A stretch of DNA of 64,000 bases from Macrolepiota albuminosa (taxonomy: Eukaryota > Basidiomycota > Agaricomycetes > Agaricales > Agaricaceae): assembly GCA_027475525.1 (NCBI GenBank), contig JAMWFC010000041.1, forward strand, positions 248,001-312,000, given 5' to 3'. Below are positions 1 through 10,333 of the stretch, piece after piece. How positions within the stretch are numbered: position 1 is the first letter of the stretch; each line of letters starts with the position of its first letter. Position numbers and translations under genes: made by a program. The notes below the pieces were generated by a model. That model worked only from the letters and a program-made list of their open reading frames with translations. It was not told where the DNA came from and made no database searches.

Positions 1-2034
1 GCCGGAGCAGAGGAACAGCGGCTGAAAACCGCGTACACCGTGCGCTTGCGGGTGTTCTGGGACTTGCACCCAGAGGTGATGAAATACACCACCCAAGCGC
101 AACTCGAGCGCTACGTGTCAGCCCATATAGTAGCACTTAGGCAACAAGGGCATGAAGTGCCCAATGTATTCAGTACAAAATATACTGATTTAATGGTGAG
201 AGTGCTCACGATGGAGCTGCAAATGTATGTGCAGCGGAAGGCCACACGGCAATCGGAGGTCTCAACCCCCTGGAGCCACACGTCCGAGGAATGCTCGGCA
301 TGATGCAATCAAGACGTTGGAATCAGGCTAGTGGGGGCACTAGCACGGGCGCAAGAAGTGCCCGAAGTAAGACCGGTGAGTACTTTTTATACTCCAGCAG
401 GACAAGAGTGGCGTGAGGAGCCCCCACACATGCGTAACCATGACCATAGGACAGATATGTCAGGTCCGGATGGGCACGATAGTACCGTGCTCAAGGTGGA
501 AAGCGAGGCATCTGTGATGCCGTGTGTGCCCATGGCTGAAATGTTGAGCGACAGAGTCACGTATCAACGTATGCGCAATGGTGACCTCAGGACTAAGGGA
601 CAGTCCCTGATCGACGATCAGGGCATTGTATTTGAGGGCACTAAGCCCATTGATGAGATGCGTCGTCAATTCATCACGCAGGGTCAGGAGAATCAAGCTT
701 CTCCAGTTCCAGGGCAGCGCAACGATCATGATCGAGGAGACTTCCTCAATTGAGATGGCGCCATGAGACGTGATGTCCCTGGTAATGGCTGGGATGACGG
801 CTCTAGGTCGATTCCTTGAGACGAGGGCAATTATGCCCACAGTCAAGGAGGCTTGGGACGTCCTCCGCAAGGTGGACGAGGGAAGTCACTTCCCCATGCC
901 GCTGATTTGGCGACTAAATCCCCGGGTCAGCGGGAGGCCATTCGAATGCATTGTGAAGCCATGCACGATTGCCTGCATCGAGTAGTCGATGATGCCCTGG
1001 GCGTAACCTTATGGTTACCAGACGAAGTAAAGCTGCATAAAGCAGACAGTAGGCACATTCACGCCTATACAGGCGCGTCCAAGTTCAGCGACCTGGAAGA
1101 TTGGGCGATGGATGTATGCACCCATCTTGCCATGTGCTTATATGGAGGCGACCGTATGGAACAAGAATGAATCTTCGTTCTTCCTGAGTTCTTGGCCGGA
1201 GAGGCCATGGGATGGTTTTGACGGGCAGTACTGCACGTCAACCGTGTCCAATATGACTGGACATTTAAAGGAGTCCTTACAGGACTATACGATCGATTCG
1301 TACACCCCTCAACGCTCCAGGACGCAAGGCGGGACTTCCAGTCCGCCAAGTACACTGAGAAGTTGGGGGTACAAGGGTTCTATGATACCCTTAATGACCA
1401 TGCCCAGAACATGGCAGTATACCCGGACGGGTATACAATGCTTGAAACGTTCTTGGATGGCATTCCAGCGGACATGCGCCGCTATTTGATATGTGAGGAC
1501 AGATTGTCTCCAGAAGTCAACAATGTGGAAGAATTTGTGGCATATGCCATCTGGTATGAGCAGTCTCTGAAGACTGCTAACCACTACGAACATCGGAGTG
1601 GACACAAAGGGGGACCCAGGCGACTACCGCCTGGTGGGACACCCTCATGGGGTCAGCATGTGGAGACCTTCTTGGCCAAAAAGGCCGACTTGGACCGTGA
1701 CCGCAACACGTGGTTTGTTGTACACAGAACCCCTGCTGCGAACCGAGGGCGGAGCCGCCCACGCCCAGAGCGGGCGCTGGATGGAGAACGTCCTAAACCA
1801 AGGCCGAACTTCAAGCCGGCCAACCCACCAGGTCAGACAGGGACTTGTTTCGCGTGTGGCCAACCAGGCCACTACGCTACCAACTGCCCCGCAAAGCCAG
1901 GAGCCCCGAGGAAGGGGTATACACCCCACGCCCACCTTTGAGCTGCACATACTGCAGCAACTGCCCCGCAAAGCCAGGAGCCCCGAGGAAGGGGTATACA
2001 CCCCACGCCCACCTTTGAGCTGCACATACTGCAG
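1..2034 (+). pseudogene. gag: Element A gag, decayed and 5' truncated by the window
   Basis: Structural Gag protein that would form the virus-like particle and package the element RNA. Open stretches occur at 40-303, 853-1,170 and 1,363-1,941. The helical retrotransposon-gag (capsid-like) part is about 1,000-1,640. A CX2CX4HX4C zinc knuckle (CFACGQPGHYATNC) lies at 1,846-1,887. In-frame TGA codons at 301, 1,168 and 1,219 are CGA in the related copy B, so they arose by C-to-T change. A perfect 77-bp duplication (1,881-1,957 and 1,958-2,034) follows the knuckle and is probably an assembly artefact. The family assignment is firm; the copy is not functional. Confidence 0.85.
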
Positions 2035-2272
2035 CCGCGAGTGGGAGTGACGGAGACGTATCTGCCGAGTCTGAGGCAGAGCACCCCACAAACGACCAGG
2101 AGCCCCCAGAGGAGGCATTGGGCGCCGAGCCTGAGAGTGTGGTCATGGAGGGGGAGGAGTACGTCACAGTCGACGTATATGACAACGTCTACGACAATGA
2201 GTACTACAGTCGCGACAGCGACTCTGAGTGCCTAGCGGTGATGACGGACTGGCCATCCACAAATGATCCTGA

Positions 2273-3118
2273 ATGGAACAACGTGGTGCAGATGAAGAAG
2301 GTGACTCTTCGTCGTGCAGAGGGCACTTTACAGTGCCCTACATTAAAATGAGCAGACAAGGAGTGCCTGGTCTCATATGTGGACGTAGACGGCCACAAGG
2401 CATGGACCCTATGGGACTCTGGGAGCACTACGTCGGGCATAACGCCCCAGTTCGCCCATGTGTATGGAATATCCGTGCAGGAGTTGGATACGCCATTGTA
2501 AGGGCGACCTCCGGAGGTTGCGGCACTATCACACAACTGGCAGAGGGAAATCCAAAGTATATTAGAGCCAGTAACGACAGTACAATCAATAACTAATCAC
2601 CTGGCAGAGGGAAATCCAAAGAGAACAAGTCTAAGGATTCCTCTGCCAGTGCGGCACATCAGTACGGGGGCAGACAGGCATGGGAACAACTGTACAGTAT
2701 CCAGCGGCTAGCTCCGGGAGGCCGGGAGAACTCCGGGGTGCGGGAAATGCTCCAGAGTTCTCTGGAAACTCCAGAAAAGGAAATTGTGACCAGACAAGAG
2801 CGAGGAGTCCCCTGACAGCCATTGGCGTTACAGCTGGGCACCGTAGGGAGCCGAGCCATGGTGCAGTATGGGACAAATGTGAATGTCCAAACACCGGGCT
2901 CACGTAGCCAGGAATACATGGATGTAGCAAACTTCGATCGCTACGATATGATACTGGGAACGCCATTCATGCGGCATAACAAAGTCATATTAGACTTTGA
3001 CCATTGTCAGGTGCTAGTGAATGGGAAAGTGATCCCTGCCGAGCGAGCTACAGCAGACGACACTGATAATCGTCTGCGACATCATCGCACTACAGAGAAA
3101 CGCAAGGACTCTCCATGA
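2273..3118 (+). pseudogene. Element A retropepsin-like protease, split by a solo LTR
   Basis: Aspartic protease domain that would cut the Gag-Pol polyprotein. The active-site DSG (WDSGSTTSGI) is encoded around 2,411-2,440. The C-terminal half, with the pepsin-like stretch ILGTPFMRHNK, follows at about 2,823-3,000. The gene is cut by a solo D-family LTR at 2,497-2,817. Removing that LTR and one copy of the TSD GCCAT gives the uninterrupted arrangement seen in copy B (18,383-18,957, minus). A further TGA near 2,350 replaces CGA. Confidence 0.82.
2497..2817 (-). mobile_element. Solo LTR of the D family inside element A
   Basis: A 321-bp sequence matching the reverse complement of the LTR of element D (28,758-29,069): it starts TGTAAGGGCGACC and ends GGAGTCCCCTGACA. 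The flanks carry a perfect 5-bp TSD, GCCAT, at 2,492-2,496 and 2,818-2,822. Copy B shows the empty site. The 11-nt segment AGAACAAGTCT (2,622-2,632), proposed here to be part of D self-priming, is conserved. A solo LTR flanked by a TSD is the usual product of LTR-LTR recombination, so D-family elements have transposed into A at least twice. Confidence 0.93.
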
Positions 3119-3481
3119 GTTGGCCGGTGCAGAGTGCCGGCTGTGGAGGATGTGGAGGAGGAAGTGCAGGCTATGCCTGGACTGAGCGCAGACCACAACG
3201 TGGTAATGATGAGTGAGGAGGAGTATCAAGCCTCCAAGAGGAGCAACGAGCGAATAATCGCTCCTGAGATTCGAGGTGCAAGGCCTCCAGACAAGCGCCA
3301 TCAAAAGGCGAGACAATGAGAGGACTCAGTGGATGTATGTCCACCTACGTCCTCACGAGTCAAGTTGGAAGACTTGAAAGACAGCATCCAAGAGGTGGAA
3401 GCCTCAGGAGAGGGGGACACACGGTCCCTATAGGAGCGACCAGCCCCCCTGCCAGAGTACAACTGGGCATACGACCCCCGA

Positions 3482-5094
3482 ATGCCGCAAGAGTGGAATG
3501 AGCTGGTGGCAGCCATGTGTGCGCAAAATGCGCACCAGAGACGGATGACCATCAAACCAACGTATCGCCAGCCAGCCCCGGACAAGGTGTCTGTAGCGTA
3601 CTCGCTGGTATGTGAGGGAAGAAGCCTCATGGCTTATAAGGCAGCGGCAGCGGGTGCTCCGCTGAGACTACATATACCCGATGACAGTGTCAATCAAGTG
3701 CTCGCAATGCGCGAGCAGTATGCACCGCCGCCTCGGCCACCCTCAGAGACAGTGAAAGTACTTCCCCCGGTACGTATGAAGGGGAAGCAGAAGGTGACAG
3801 GCCTTCGTGAGGAAGATATCCCTTGGTTGCGTCAGCAATGGCAAGAAGAATTTGCCGACATGGTCAATGGGACCAAGGAGGAGCTCCCGCCATGGCAGGA
3901 GGTGAACCATGAGATTAATCTCATAGACGAGAACAAGCAGTATAAGTACCACTTGCCACGCTGTCCACGCGCCCTCCAGGAGCAACTACACGATAAAACT
4001 AATCGCTACTTGAATGCTCAATGGTGGTCCCCATGCACCACTGCTCAAGCTGCACCGTTATTGTGCATCCCGAAGAAGGATGGAACCCTTCGAACAGCTC
4101 TTGATGCCCATGCACCACTGCTCAAGCTGCACCGTTATTGTGCATCCCGAAGAAGGATGGAACCCTTCGAACAGCTCTTGATGCGCATCAGCGCAATGAC
4201 AATACCATAAAGGATGTAACTCCTTTACCAGATCAAGAGGTGATCCGGGAAGACGTGGCTCAGGCGAAGTATCGCTCAAAGATCGACCTTACTGACGCTT
4301 ACAAGCAGGTGCACATTCGCACCGAGGACGTACCCAAGACTGTATTTGCATCGATAATGGGCACGTTTACGAGCAATATAATGCAGATTGGAGACTGCAA
4401 TGCTCCAGCAACTTTCCAGAGGCTAATGACCTCTATCTTCCGAGACGTAATTGGACGTTTTATGCACATCTACCTAGATGACATATTCATCTACTCGGAT
4501 TCTATGGAGGAGCATGAGCAGCACCTCAGAGTCGTATTCGAACGACTGCGCAAGTACAAGTTGTACTTGAAGTGGAAGAAATGTGAGCTCTACGCTCAGA
4601 GTATAGACTGCCTAGGGCATGTCATTGATGAGCAGGGTATCCACCCCGATCAGGACAAGCTCGATCGTATTCGGGAGTGGCACATGCCCCGAAACTACAA
4701 TGACATCCAACGCTTCGTTGGCCTTGTCAACTACATATCGAGCTTCTTGCCCGATGTCACAGCCTATACTGGGCCACTTATAGCCATGACGCAGAACGGG
4801 TCACCGTTCAATTGGAGGCCGTTGCACCAGTGGTGCTTCGAGATGGTCAAACGGATCTGTACAAAGACTCCAGTGATTCGACCAATTGACCCTAGACGGG
4901 ACAAGCCTATATGGCTCATTTGCGACGCATCCAAGACAGGCGTCGGGGCCATGTATGGTCAGGGAAGCAGCTGGCAAACGTGCCGCCCAGCGGGGTTCAT
5001 GTCGAAGAAGTTCACAACAGCCCAGCAAAACTATGCGGTGCATGAGTTGGAGACTCTTGCCATACTCGAAGCCCTCCTCAAATGGGAAAGGTGA
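3482..5094 (+). pseudogene. pol: Element A reverse transcriptase and start of RNase H
   Basis: Ty3/gypsy reverse transcriptase. The template-grip region (KYRSKIDLTDAYKQV) lies near 4,270-4,310 and the catalytic YLDD box at 4,471-4,482. An RNase H start (WLICDASKTGVGAMYGQG) follows near 4,910. A perfect 77-bp duplication (4,031-4,107 and 4,108-4,184) breaks the frame and is probably an assembly artefact. After about 5,085 roughly 135-140 bp of RNase H present in copy B are missing, and the sequence rejoins at the ELNKVADCLSRYFESD segment. The enzyme would not be functional even without the artefact. Confidence 0.88.
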
Positions 5095-6430
5095 ACTCAA
5101 CAAAGTGGCAGACTGCTTGTCGCGCTACTTTGAGAGTGATGTAGTTGGGGAGGCTCACAAGCCTCATGAGTATGTACAGGCAGACTGCCGCATAGACCCT
5201 GATGGAGAGGATTTACCTCTCCACCGATACCAGGAGCTCAGGGAGCATGTCCTGGAAGTATGCGCTATGCATGACAATGAACGGAGGCGAAGCAATCGCC
5301 TCAGAGAGCAGCATGAAGAGCGGGACGTAGCCGCCCAGTTGCTCAAGGAGCATGAAGCTGTGGACCCAGCGTCCACTAGGGAGCACGAGCGCCACGATGT
5401 CCCCATTACACTTGCGGAGATGCTCGAAGGTGAATTGCCTTCATCCCAGCCTCTTAGCCTGGTCAATGACGACTTCCAGCAGGAGGTGGTGCAGAACTAT
5501 GGCGATGATTCTCTCTTCGCCGAGATAATCGCCAATCCTGACAACCATCCTCGGTTCGGGCATGAGCCTGGTGGACTCATCACGACAGAGAACCGTCAAG
5601 GGGTGGCAGTGGTATGCCTCCCCCATACGCGAACCATTGTTACACGGGTCTTGGACCAGGCCCATGCCCTGGTGGGGCACTTTGGTGCCGCCCAGACGTT
5701 GGGCTACATTTGGAGATGGTATTGGTGGCCACGTATGGCCCAAGAAGTGACTAAGTTTTGCGCGTCATGCGCAGCGTGTCAGAGGGCAAAGTTGCCTCCT
5801 GGATCCCCTCCCGGGAAGCTACACCAGCTACCCGTGCCGGTGAAACCTTGGGACTCGATCGGAATGGACTTCATAGGTCCCTTTCCCAAGTCCAGAGGGT
5901 TTGATTACCTCTGGATGGTCATATGCCGCATGACAAGCATGGTGCACCTCATACCGGTGCGAACTACGCTGACGACTAAGGAGCTGTCATGGATCTACCT
6001 GAGGGAGATCGTTAGGCTGCATGGGCTGCCTAGCACTATTGTGAGCGACCGTGACTCAAAGTTCACGTCTCAATGGTGGAGAGAACTCCACAAACTGCTA
6101 GGAGCACGACTCCTTATGTTGACGTCCTTCCATCCTCAAACGGATAGGCAGACAGAGCGGGCTAACCGCAGTATAGGTCAGATTCTGAGGGCAGTTGTTC
6201 GCCCTGACCAATGGGACTGGGTGGACTGGTGTCCACTCACTGAGTTCGTGATTAACGCGAGTATCTCAGATACTACAGGGTATGCGCCCTTCGAACTCAA
6301 CGAAGGGTACTTGCCCTCCATGCTGCACGAAGTTCGTGCTGATACGGTGGCTCATTGCGGAGTTGTCGAGTTCGCCAGGCAGGCCCTGAAGAACATTGCG
6401 GTGGCGCATGATGCCATCATAGAGGCGTGA
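5092..6430 (+). pseudogene. Element A integrase
   Basis: Continuous open frame for the end of RNase H and the integrase. The N-terminal HHCC zinc domain is recognisable (HALVGHFGAAQTLGYI, then CASCAACQRAK, near 5,670-5,790). The catalytic core carries the D,D,E residues in GMDFIGPFP (about 5,863), VSDRDSKFTS (about 6,045) and TDRQTERANR (about 6,140). Copy B reads G where A has R in the last motif, so this copy is slightly degraded. The frame stops at 6,430, shortly before the chromodomain segment. It would insert the element cDNA into chromosomes. Confidence 0.85.
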
Positions 6431-6493
6431 GTCTTCCAGACAAAAAACGCCAATCACCGTAGGTGAGAAGACCCGCCGATAGCAGTAGGAGCG

Positions 6494-6955
6494 TTGGTCT
6501 ACCTATCAATGCGTAATCTGAAGCTCCCAAAGGGGCGGGCGAGTAAACTCTGCCCGAAATGGGTAGGCCCATACTGCGTCCTAGACGCAGAGCCAAGTAC
6601 CTCCAACTACGTGTTGGAGCTGCCTCTGGCATTACAGGAACGACGCATCGTTCCTAAGTTTCATGTGTCGCTGTTGCGACCTTACAGCGCGTCTGACGAT
6701 GTGCTGTTCCCTAACAGGGCAACCCCGGGCCCCTATGATTTTGGGGCTCGAGACGATGACGAATGGTTCGTCGAGTGCATAATTGGGCACCGGTGGACTG
6801 AGCGTAACACGCTCGAGTTTGAAGTACGATGGTCCCTGGGGGACACAACATGGGAGCCACACTCCCATTGCTCCAAGTTAGCGGCACTTGACCGTTATTT
6901 GGAGTTGAAGGGCGTTAAGTGCCCACATCAATTAAGTAAGCATGCCAGTGCTTAA
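6494..6955 (+). CDS. Element A integrase C-terminus with chromodomain
   Basis: A 153-residue open segment covering the integrase tail (PKWVGPYCVLDAEPSTSNY, then RRIVPKFHVSLLRPY) and a chromodomain-like end (LEFEVRWSLGDTTWEPHSHC, then LDRYLEL). In chromoviruses this module steers integration to marked chromatin. It is continuous with the integrase apart from a short frame break at 6,428-6,493. The matching segment in copy B is 13,888-14,349 and is almost identical. The chromodomain is divergent but the W(E)P and LDRYLEL features are clear. Confidence 0.75.
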   Translation: MVYLSMRNLKLPKGRASKLCPKWVGPYCVLDAEPSTSNYVLELPLALQERRIVPKFHVSLLRPYSASDDVLFPNRATPGPYDFGARDDDEWFVECIIGHRWTERNTLEFEVRWSLGDTTWEPHSHCSKLAALDRYLELKGVKCPHQLSKHASA

Positions 6956-7059
6956 TTTGATCGGCAGTGCCGATTGCGGCTTGGCTGAGTTGGTCAGCAG
7001 CTGTGGCTGAAACACGTTTTAAAAGGCGAAATTTCTTTTTTTGCTTTTTTCCCCAACCA

Positions 7060-9806
7060 TGGACAACATGCCCATGGACCTGAGTGAACAGCAGCAGCAG
7101 CAGTTTGAGAGTACGCCGTTGGTCTTACCGTCGGCTGAAGGGGGGGGCAGATGGCTCCCCCGCTCGCCCAAAATGTGCCCCAGTGGGGACAATCACAACC
7201 AGCTGTGGGCTTCCCACAGCAGCAGCAACCACCAGCGGCGGGCTACCTGCCGCAGCAGCCGGTGATCAGTGGCTATCCACCACTTCAAACCATGCAGGGC
7301 AACTTCATGCCCCAGAACGCACCTGTGGGTGGCTATCAGCCCCAACAACCAGTACCGGGCGCTTATGCGCCACATCACACCGAGGGCCAATCCCAGCAAC
7401 AGGCCTATGGGGGGCTAGTCAGCCCCCAAGCAGCGTCGGCATGGAGGCAGCTTGCCCCTGTACCGGCAACAGGGCAGCTGGGGACACATCCTTTTCCCCA
7501 GTTTACCGCCCCGGCGCACTACCCTGGGATGGGTGGTGTGCCCATAATGATGCCGTACCCCCCGGCTTGGATGGGGGCTTGGGGCGCAATGCCCCAGTAC
7601 AGCGACTCGCATGAGTCGCAAGCCAAGGGAGGCCGGTCGATTTCCCTGTCGACCACAGCACCAATTGACAATCTAGAGGGACGCAAAGCATCCCTCGTGC
7701 AGGCCCCCATGGCCATTGAGAGTACAGAAACTCTCAATACAGAACGGAGCATCAGTTCATCAGCTGATGCGCCGACGAAGAGCTTGGCCAAGCTCTCCTT
7801 GCTACAGCGGCTGGAAATGCCACACCAATCTGAGCCCAGCTCAGAAGAAGAGTCGTGTCCTTGACGCGACAAAGGAAAAGCACAGGCTGTTGAGCCCAGT
7901 CTCAACCAGGACTTAGTCCTGGCTACCCTTCTCCAACGTCTGGGAGATAACGGGTACAATGTACCCGCAGAGTCAGCATTCCTCCATGATGCGGAGGCAG
8001 TTGTCCTCATCTGCTGGATGATGGACGACATGGATCATATGCGCGCCCAGCGCAAAACTAATCTCCTTGCCCTTTCGGCCGCTCGTAAGCGGCAGACTAC
8101 ACTCCTGAGTCGGGACACCGACTCCAGCAAAAGGGCGCGTCGGCAAGGAGTAGAGGACGTGCCCTCCCGCTCTATCAAGTCGAGCGTTGCTGCCCCCAGC
8201 CAGGAGGCCAGCCTAGGACGGGACATCCTTCCCTATGAAGATGTCCTTGCTCCTGCCGCCCCCCGGCTTATCCAGCGCCTCACCAGCAGCGCGTCTGAGG
8301 TCGCGTCTTCACGGCCAGTATCCGTGGTTTCCACCACGTACTCTGGGGAGCAGAGTTCCAGGGGCGTGAGCATATGCCCCACCGAGGCTAAGGCCTCACA
8401 ACCCCAAAAGGATCGTCGGGGTAAGCAACTGGAAGGGCATGCATACGTCAACGTGCACTTCCCCAAGAATGCCTCGAAAGGGGCCCCAGGGGCTAACATC
8501 CCCTTTTTACCCGCTATACTGGTAGAGGGCCCACCAGCCCGACTCCTGCGGTGTGTGTGGGCTATGGACCCACGGTCTGAGAAGTCGGAGCCGGAGAGGC
8601 TGCCCTCCCGCCCTCTGACGACGATTGGTATGAGGAGCCTAAAGAGGCTCGTATGGAATCCCATGTGCTGCACGAGACAGTGGCACAATGTATGGCACGC
8701 AAACGGCGCAACAGCAATCGACGGGCCAAGATGGAACGTTGGGTGCAGGATAGCGCCAAGCAAGGAGCTGCTCTCCTCGAGGACCAAACCGGGCACATCC
8801 CTGATGCACTCGGTGTTGTGATCTATCGAGATCACACTATTGAGCGCCAAAACTCATTCTTTGGCGTGGGGTTAGCTCCCCAATTCTATTGGTCGCCAGT
8901 GACCAATACCATCTTTGTCAGGCAAGAAGCCCACGCAGCCAGGTCCTTCGAGGACGATAAAAAGGGCAACGCCGTGGCGACGCCCCACAACAGTAAGGTG
9001 TACCAAGTGGCACCTTGCGGGTTTCCCCGCAGTCCTCGAGAAGTCCGCCGACTTCACGCACTGGTTAACAACCAGTTTACACCAATTCGTCAGCATCAGT
9101 TGAACTATCTATTGCTCAACGAATTCAAGCGGGTGGCGCTCAACTGCCACCCTACTGCCCAAGACAGAGCTATGTCTCATTTACTCGACGAGGTCGAGTA
9201 TAGGACCATCACGGTACCTTTCGCAAGTCCAGAGGAGCGGGAGAATGTCCTGCAAATGATTGTGCCATTGTGGCTCTATCGCCGCAAAGAGGGAGGGAAA
9301 ATTGCCTTCGTCGGCCTTACCCCCTCTGATCCAAAGCAACCATTTGCTTTGGACTACCTGGGCTCATATGCCCTTCTCTATGGATGTCCTGGGAGGTCCA
9401 ACGTATGGACCGGTCTGGCCATGGACCGTGCCATGCGCATTCATTGGCGTAGCCTCTTTGGGTTTGCGCTTGTACGCGCCCTCAGTGCCAGCCGCGCCTC
9501 CAAGGCCACGGTACACAAGTACCTGGCCTACGTATTCACCCGGCCAGGCCTCTACAAAGAGGCCATGGCTAAGTACGAGGCGGCCACGGGGCAAGTCTTT
9601 GTGCCCTTCCACGCCGACGACCCTAACTTCGAGGCTCAGGCTGTGGACATCCCAGAAGCGTCAGCTTCCGTGTTCACCACTTCGGATGCGTTACACGTCC
9701 TTCTTCATAATCAAATCCCAGTCAGCTGGGCTGACCATGCGTATACTTATGGGGTCACCTACTTGGCCCATTTATTCTTCAGCAACAGCCGGCTCTACAA
9801 CGAGGC
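7060..9806 (+). pseudogene. Element A third ORF, N-terminal and central part
   Basis: Large unrecognised ORF downstream of the chromodomain. It starts at an ATG at 7,060 with a polyglutamine run, then a Pro/Gln/Gly/Tyr-rich low-complexity region (7,151-7,500), a Ser-rich charged region (7,600-8,600) and a compact conserved block (8,653-9,800; for example FALDYLGSYALLYGCPG, AMRIHWRSLFGFALVRAL, HKYLAYVF). An 8-G run at about 7,140 breaks the frame; copy B has 9 G. A TGA near 7,862 is shared with copy B. It is split at 9,806 by element D and its last ~158 codons are at 29,075-29,548. It shows no signal peptide, membrane segment or known enzyme motif, so it is not obviously an Env protein. Confidence 0.75.
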
Positions 9807-9978
9807 TGTCAGGGGACTCCTCGCTCTTGTCTTTCCTTTTCTGGAGTTTCCGGAGAACTCCGGAGCATTTCCCGCACCCTGGAGTTCTCCCGGCCTCCCG
9901 GAGCTAGCCGTTGGATACTGTACAGTCGTTCCCACACCCGTCCACCCCCATACTGATGTGCCGCACTGGCAGAGGAAT
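9807..9978 (+). repeat. Element D 5' LTR, first 172 bp
   Basis: Begins TGTCAGGGGACTCC immediately after the TSD GAGGC and matches the 3' LTR of D at 28,758-28,929 with 7 differences, all transitions. It is interrupted at 9,978 by element B. The remaining 140 bp are at 22,738-22,877, giving 312 bp in total, the same length as the 3' LTR. Confidence 0.93.
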
Positions 9979-10211
9979 TGTAACGAAGTTACAGAGATTG
10001 TGAGAGCTTAGGTTCACACTGCACAGAATCAGACCAGTCCAGTCTATTGACTATATAGTATCAACACAAAATAAGCTGCTTTGTAAGCAGCAGGGTAACT
10101 AATTATATACTAATGTAAATAATATTATATTATAATAAATATAATATAATATTTACTACTATACAGTAAGTAAAGCTATGTGGCCAACACCACATAGCGG
10201 ACTACGCTACA
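9979..10211 (-). repeat. Element B 3' LTR
   Basis: 233 bp. On the minus strand it starts TGTAGCGTAGTCCGC and ends CTTCGTTACA (TG...CA). It holds a perfect 14-bp inverted repeat with 5-nt loop (10,121-10,134 and 10,140-10,153) in an almost pure A/T core, a 9-bp hairpin GCTATGTGG/CCACATAGC type near the 5' end, and a palindromic 3' end. The internal side abuts a G-rich polypurine tract (minus ATTGGGGGGTG). An exact 77-bp duplication (10,191-10,267 and 10,268-10,344) spans the LTR edge and is probably artefactual. Confidence 0.92.
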
Positions 10212-10333
10212 CACCCCCCAATCAGACCGAGCTACGGTCTTGAGATAATACGACGGTCATGCCAACACACATAGCGGACTACGCTACACACCCCCCAATC
10301 AGACCGAGCTACGGTCTTGAGATAATACGACGG

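Larger units (their letters stand above)
1..9806 (+). mobile_element. Ty3/gypsy chromovirus element A, left part
   Basis: Long plus-strand LTR retrotransposon whose 5' LTR and start of gag lie left of the window. Domain order is gag with zinc knuckle, protease, reverse transcriptase, RNase H, integrase, chromodomain, then a large third ORF. At 9,806 it is cut by insertion of element D, with the 5-bp TSD GAGGC at 9,802-9,806 and again at 29,070-29,074. It resumes at 29,070 and ends with its 3' LTR at 29,809. A solo LTR sits in the protease at 2,497-2,817. Many stop codons are CGA-to-TGA changes relative to copy B. The right flank (29,810 on) is element C, so A inserted into C. Confidence 0.93.

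Noticed and set aside
9364..9612. Minus-strand ORF inside the third ORF of A
   Set aside because: Shadow of the conserved third ORF; the same mirror frame appears in B at 11,003-11,251 only because the parent sequence is shared.
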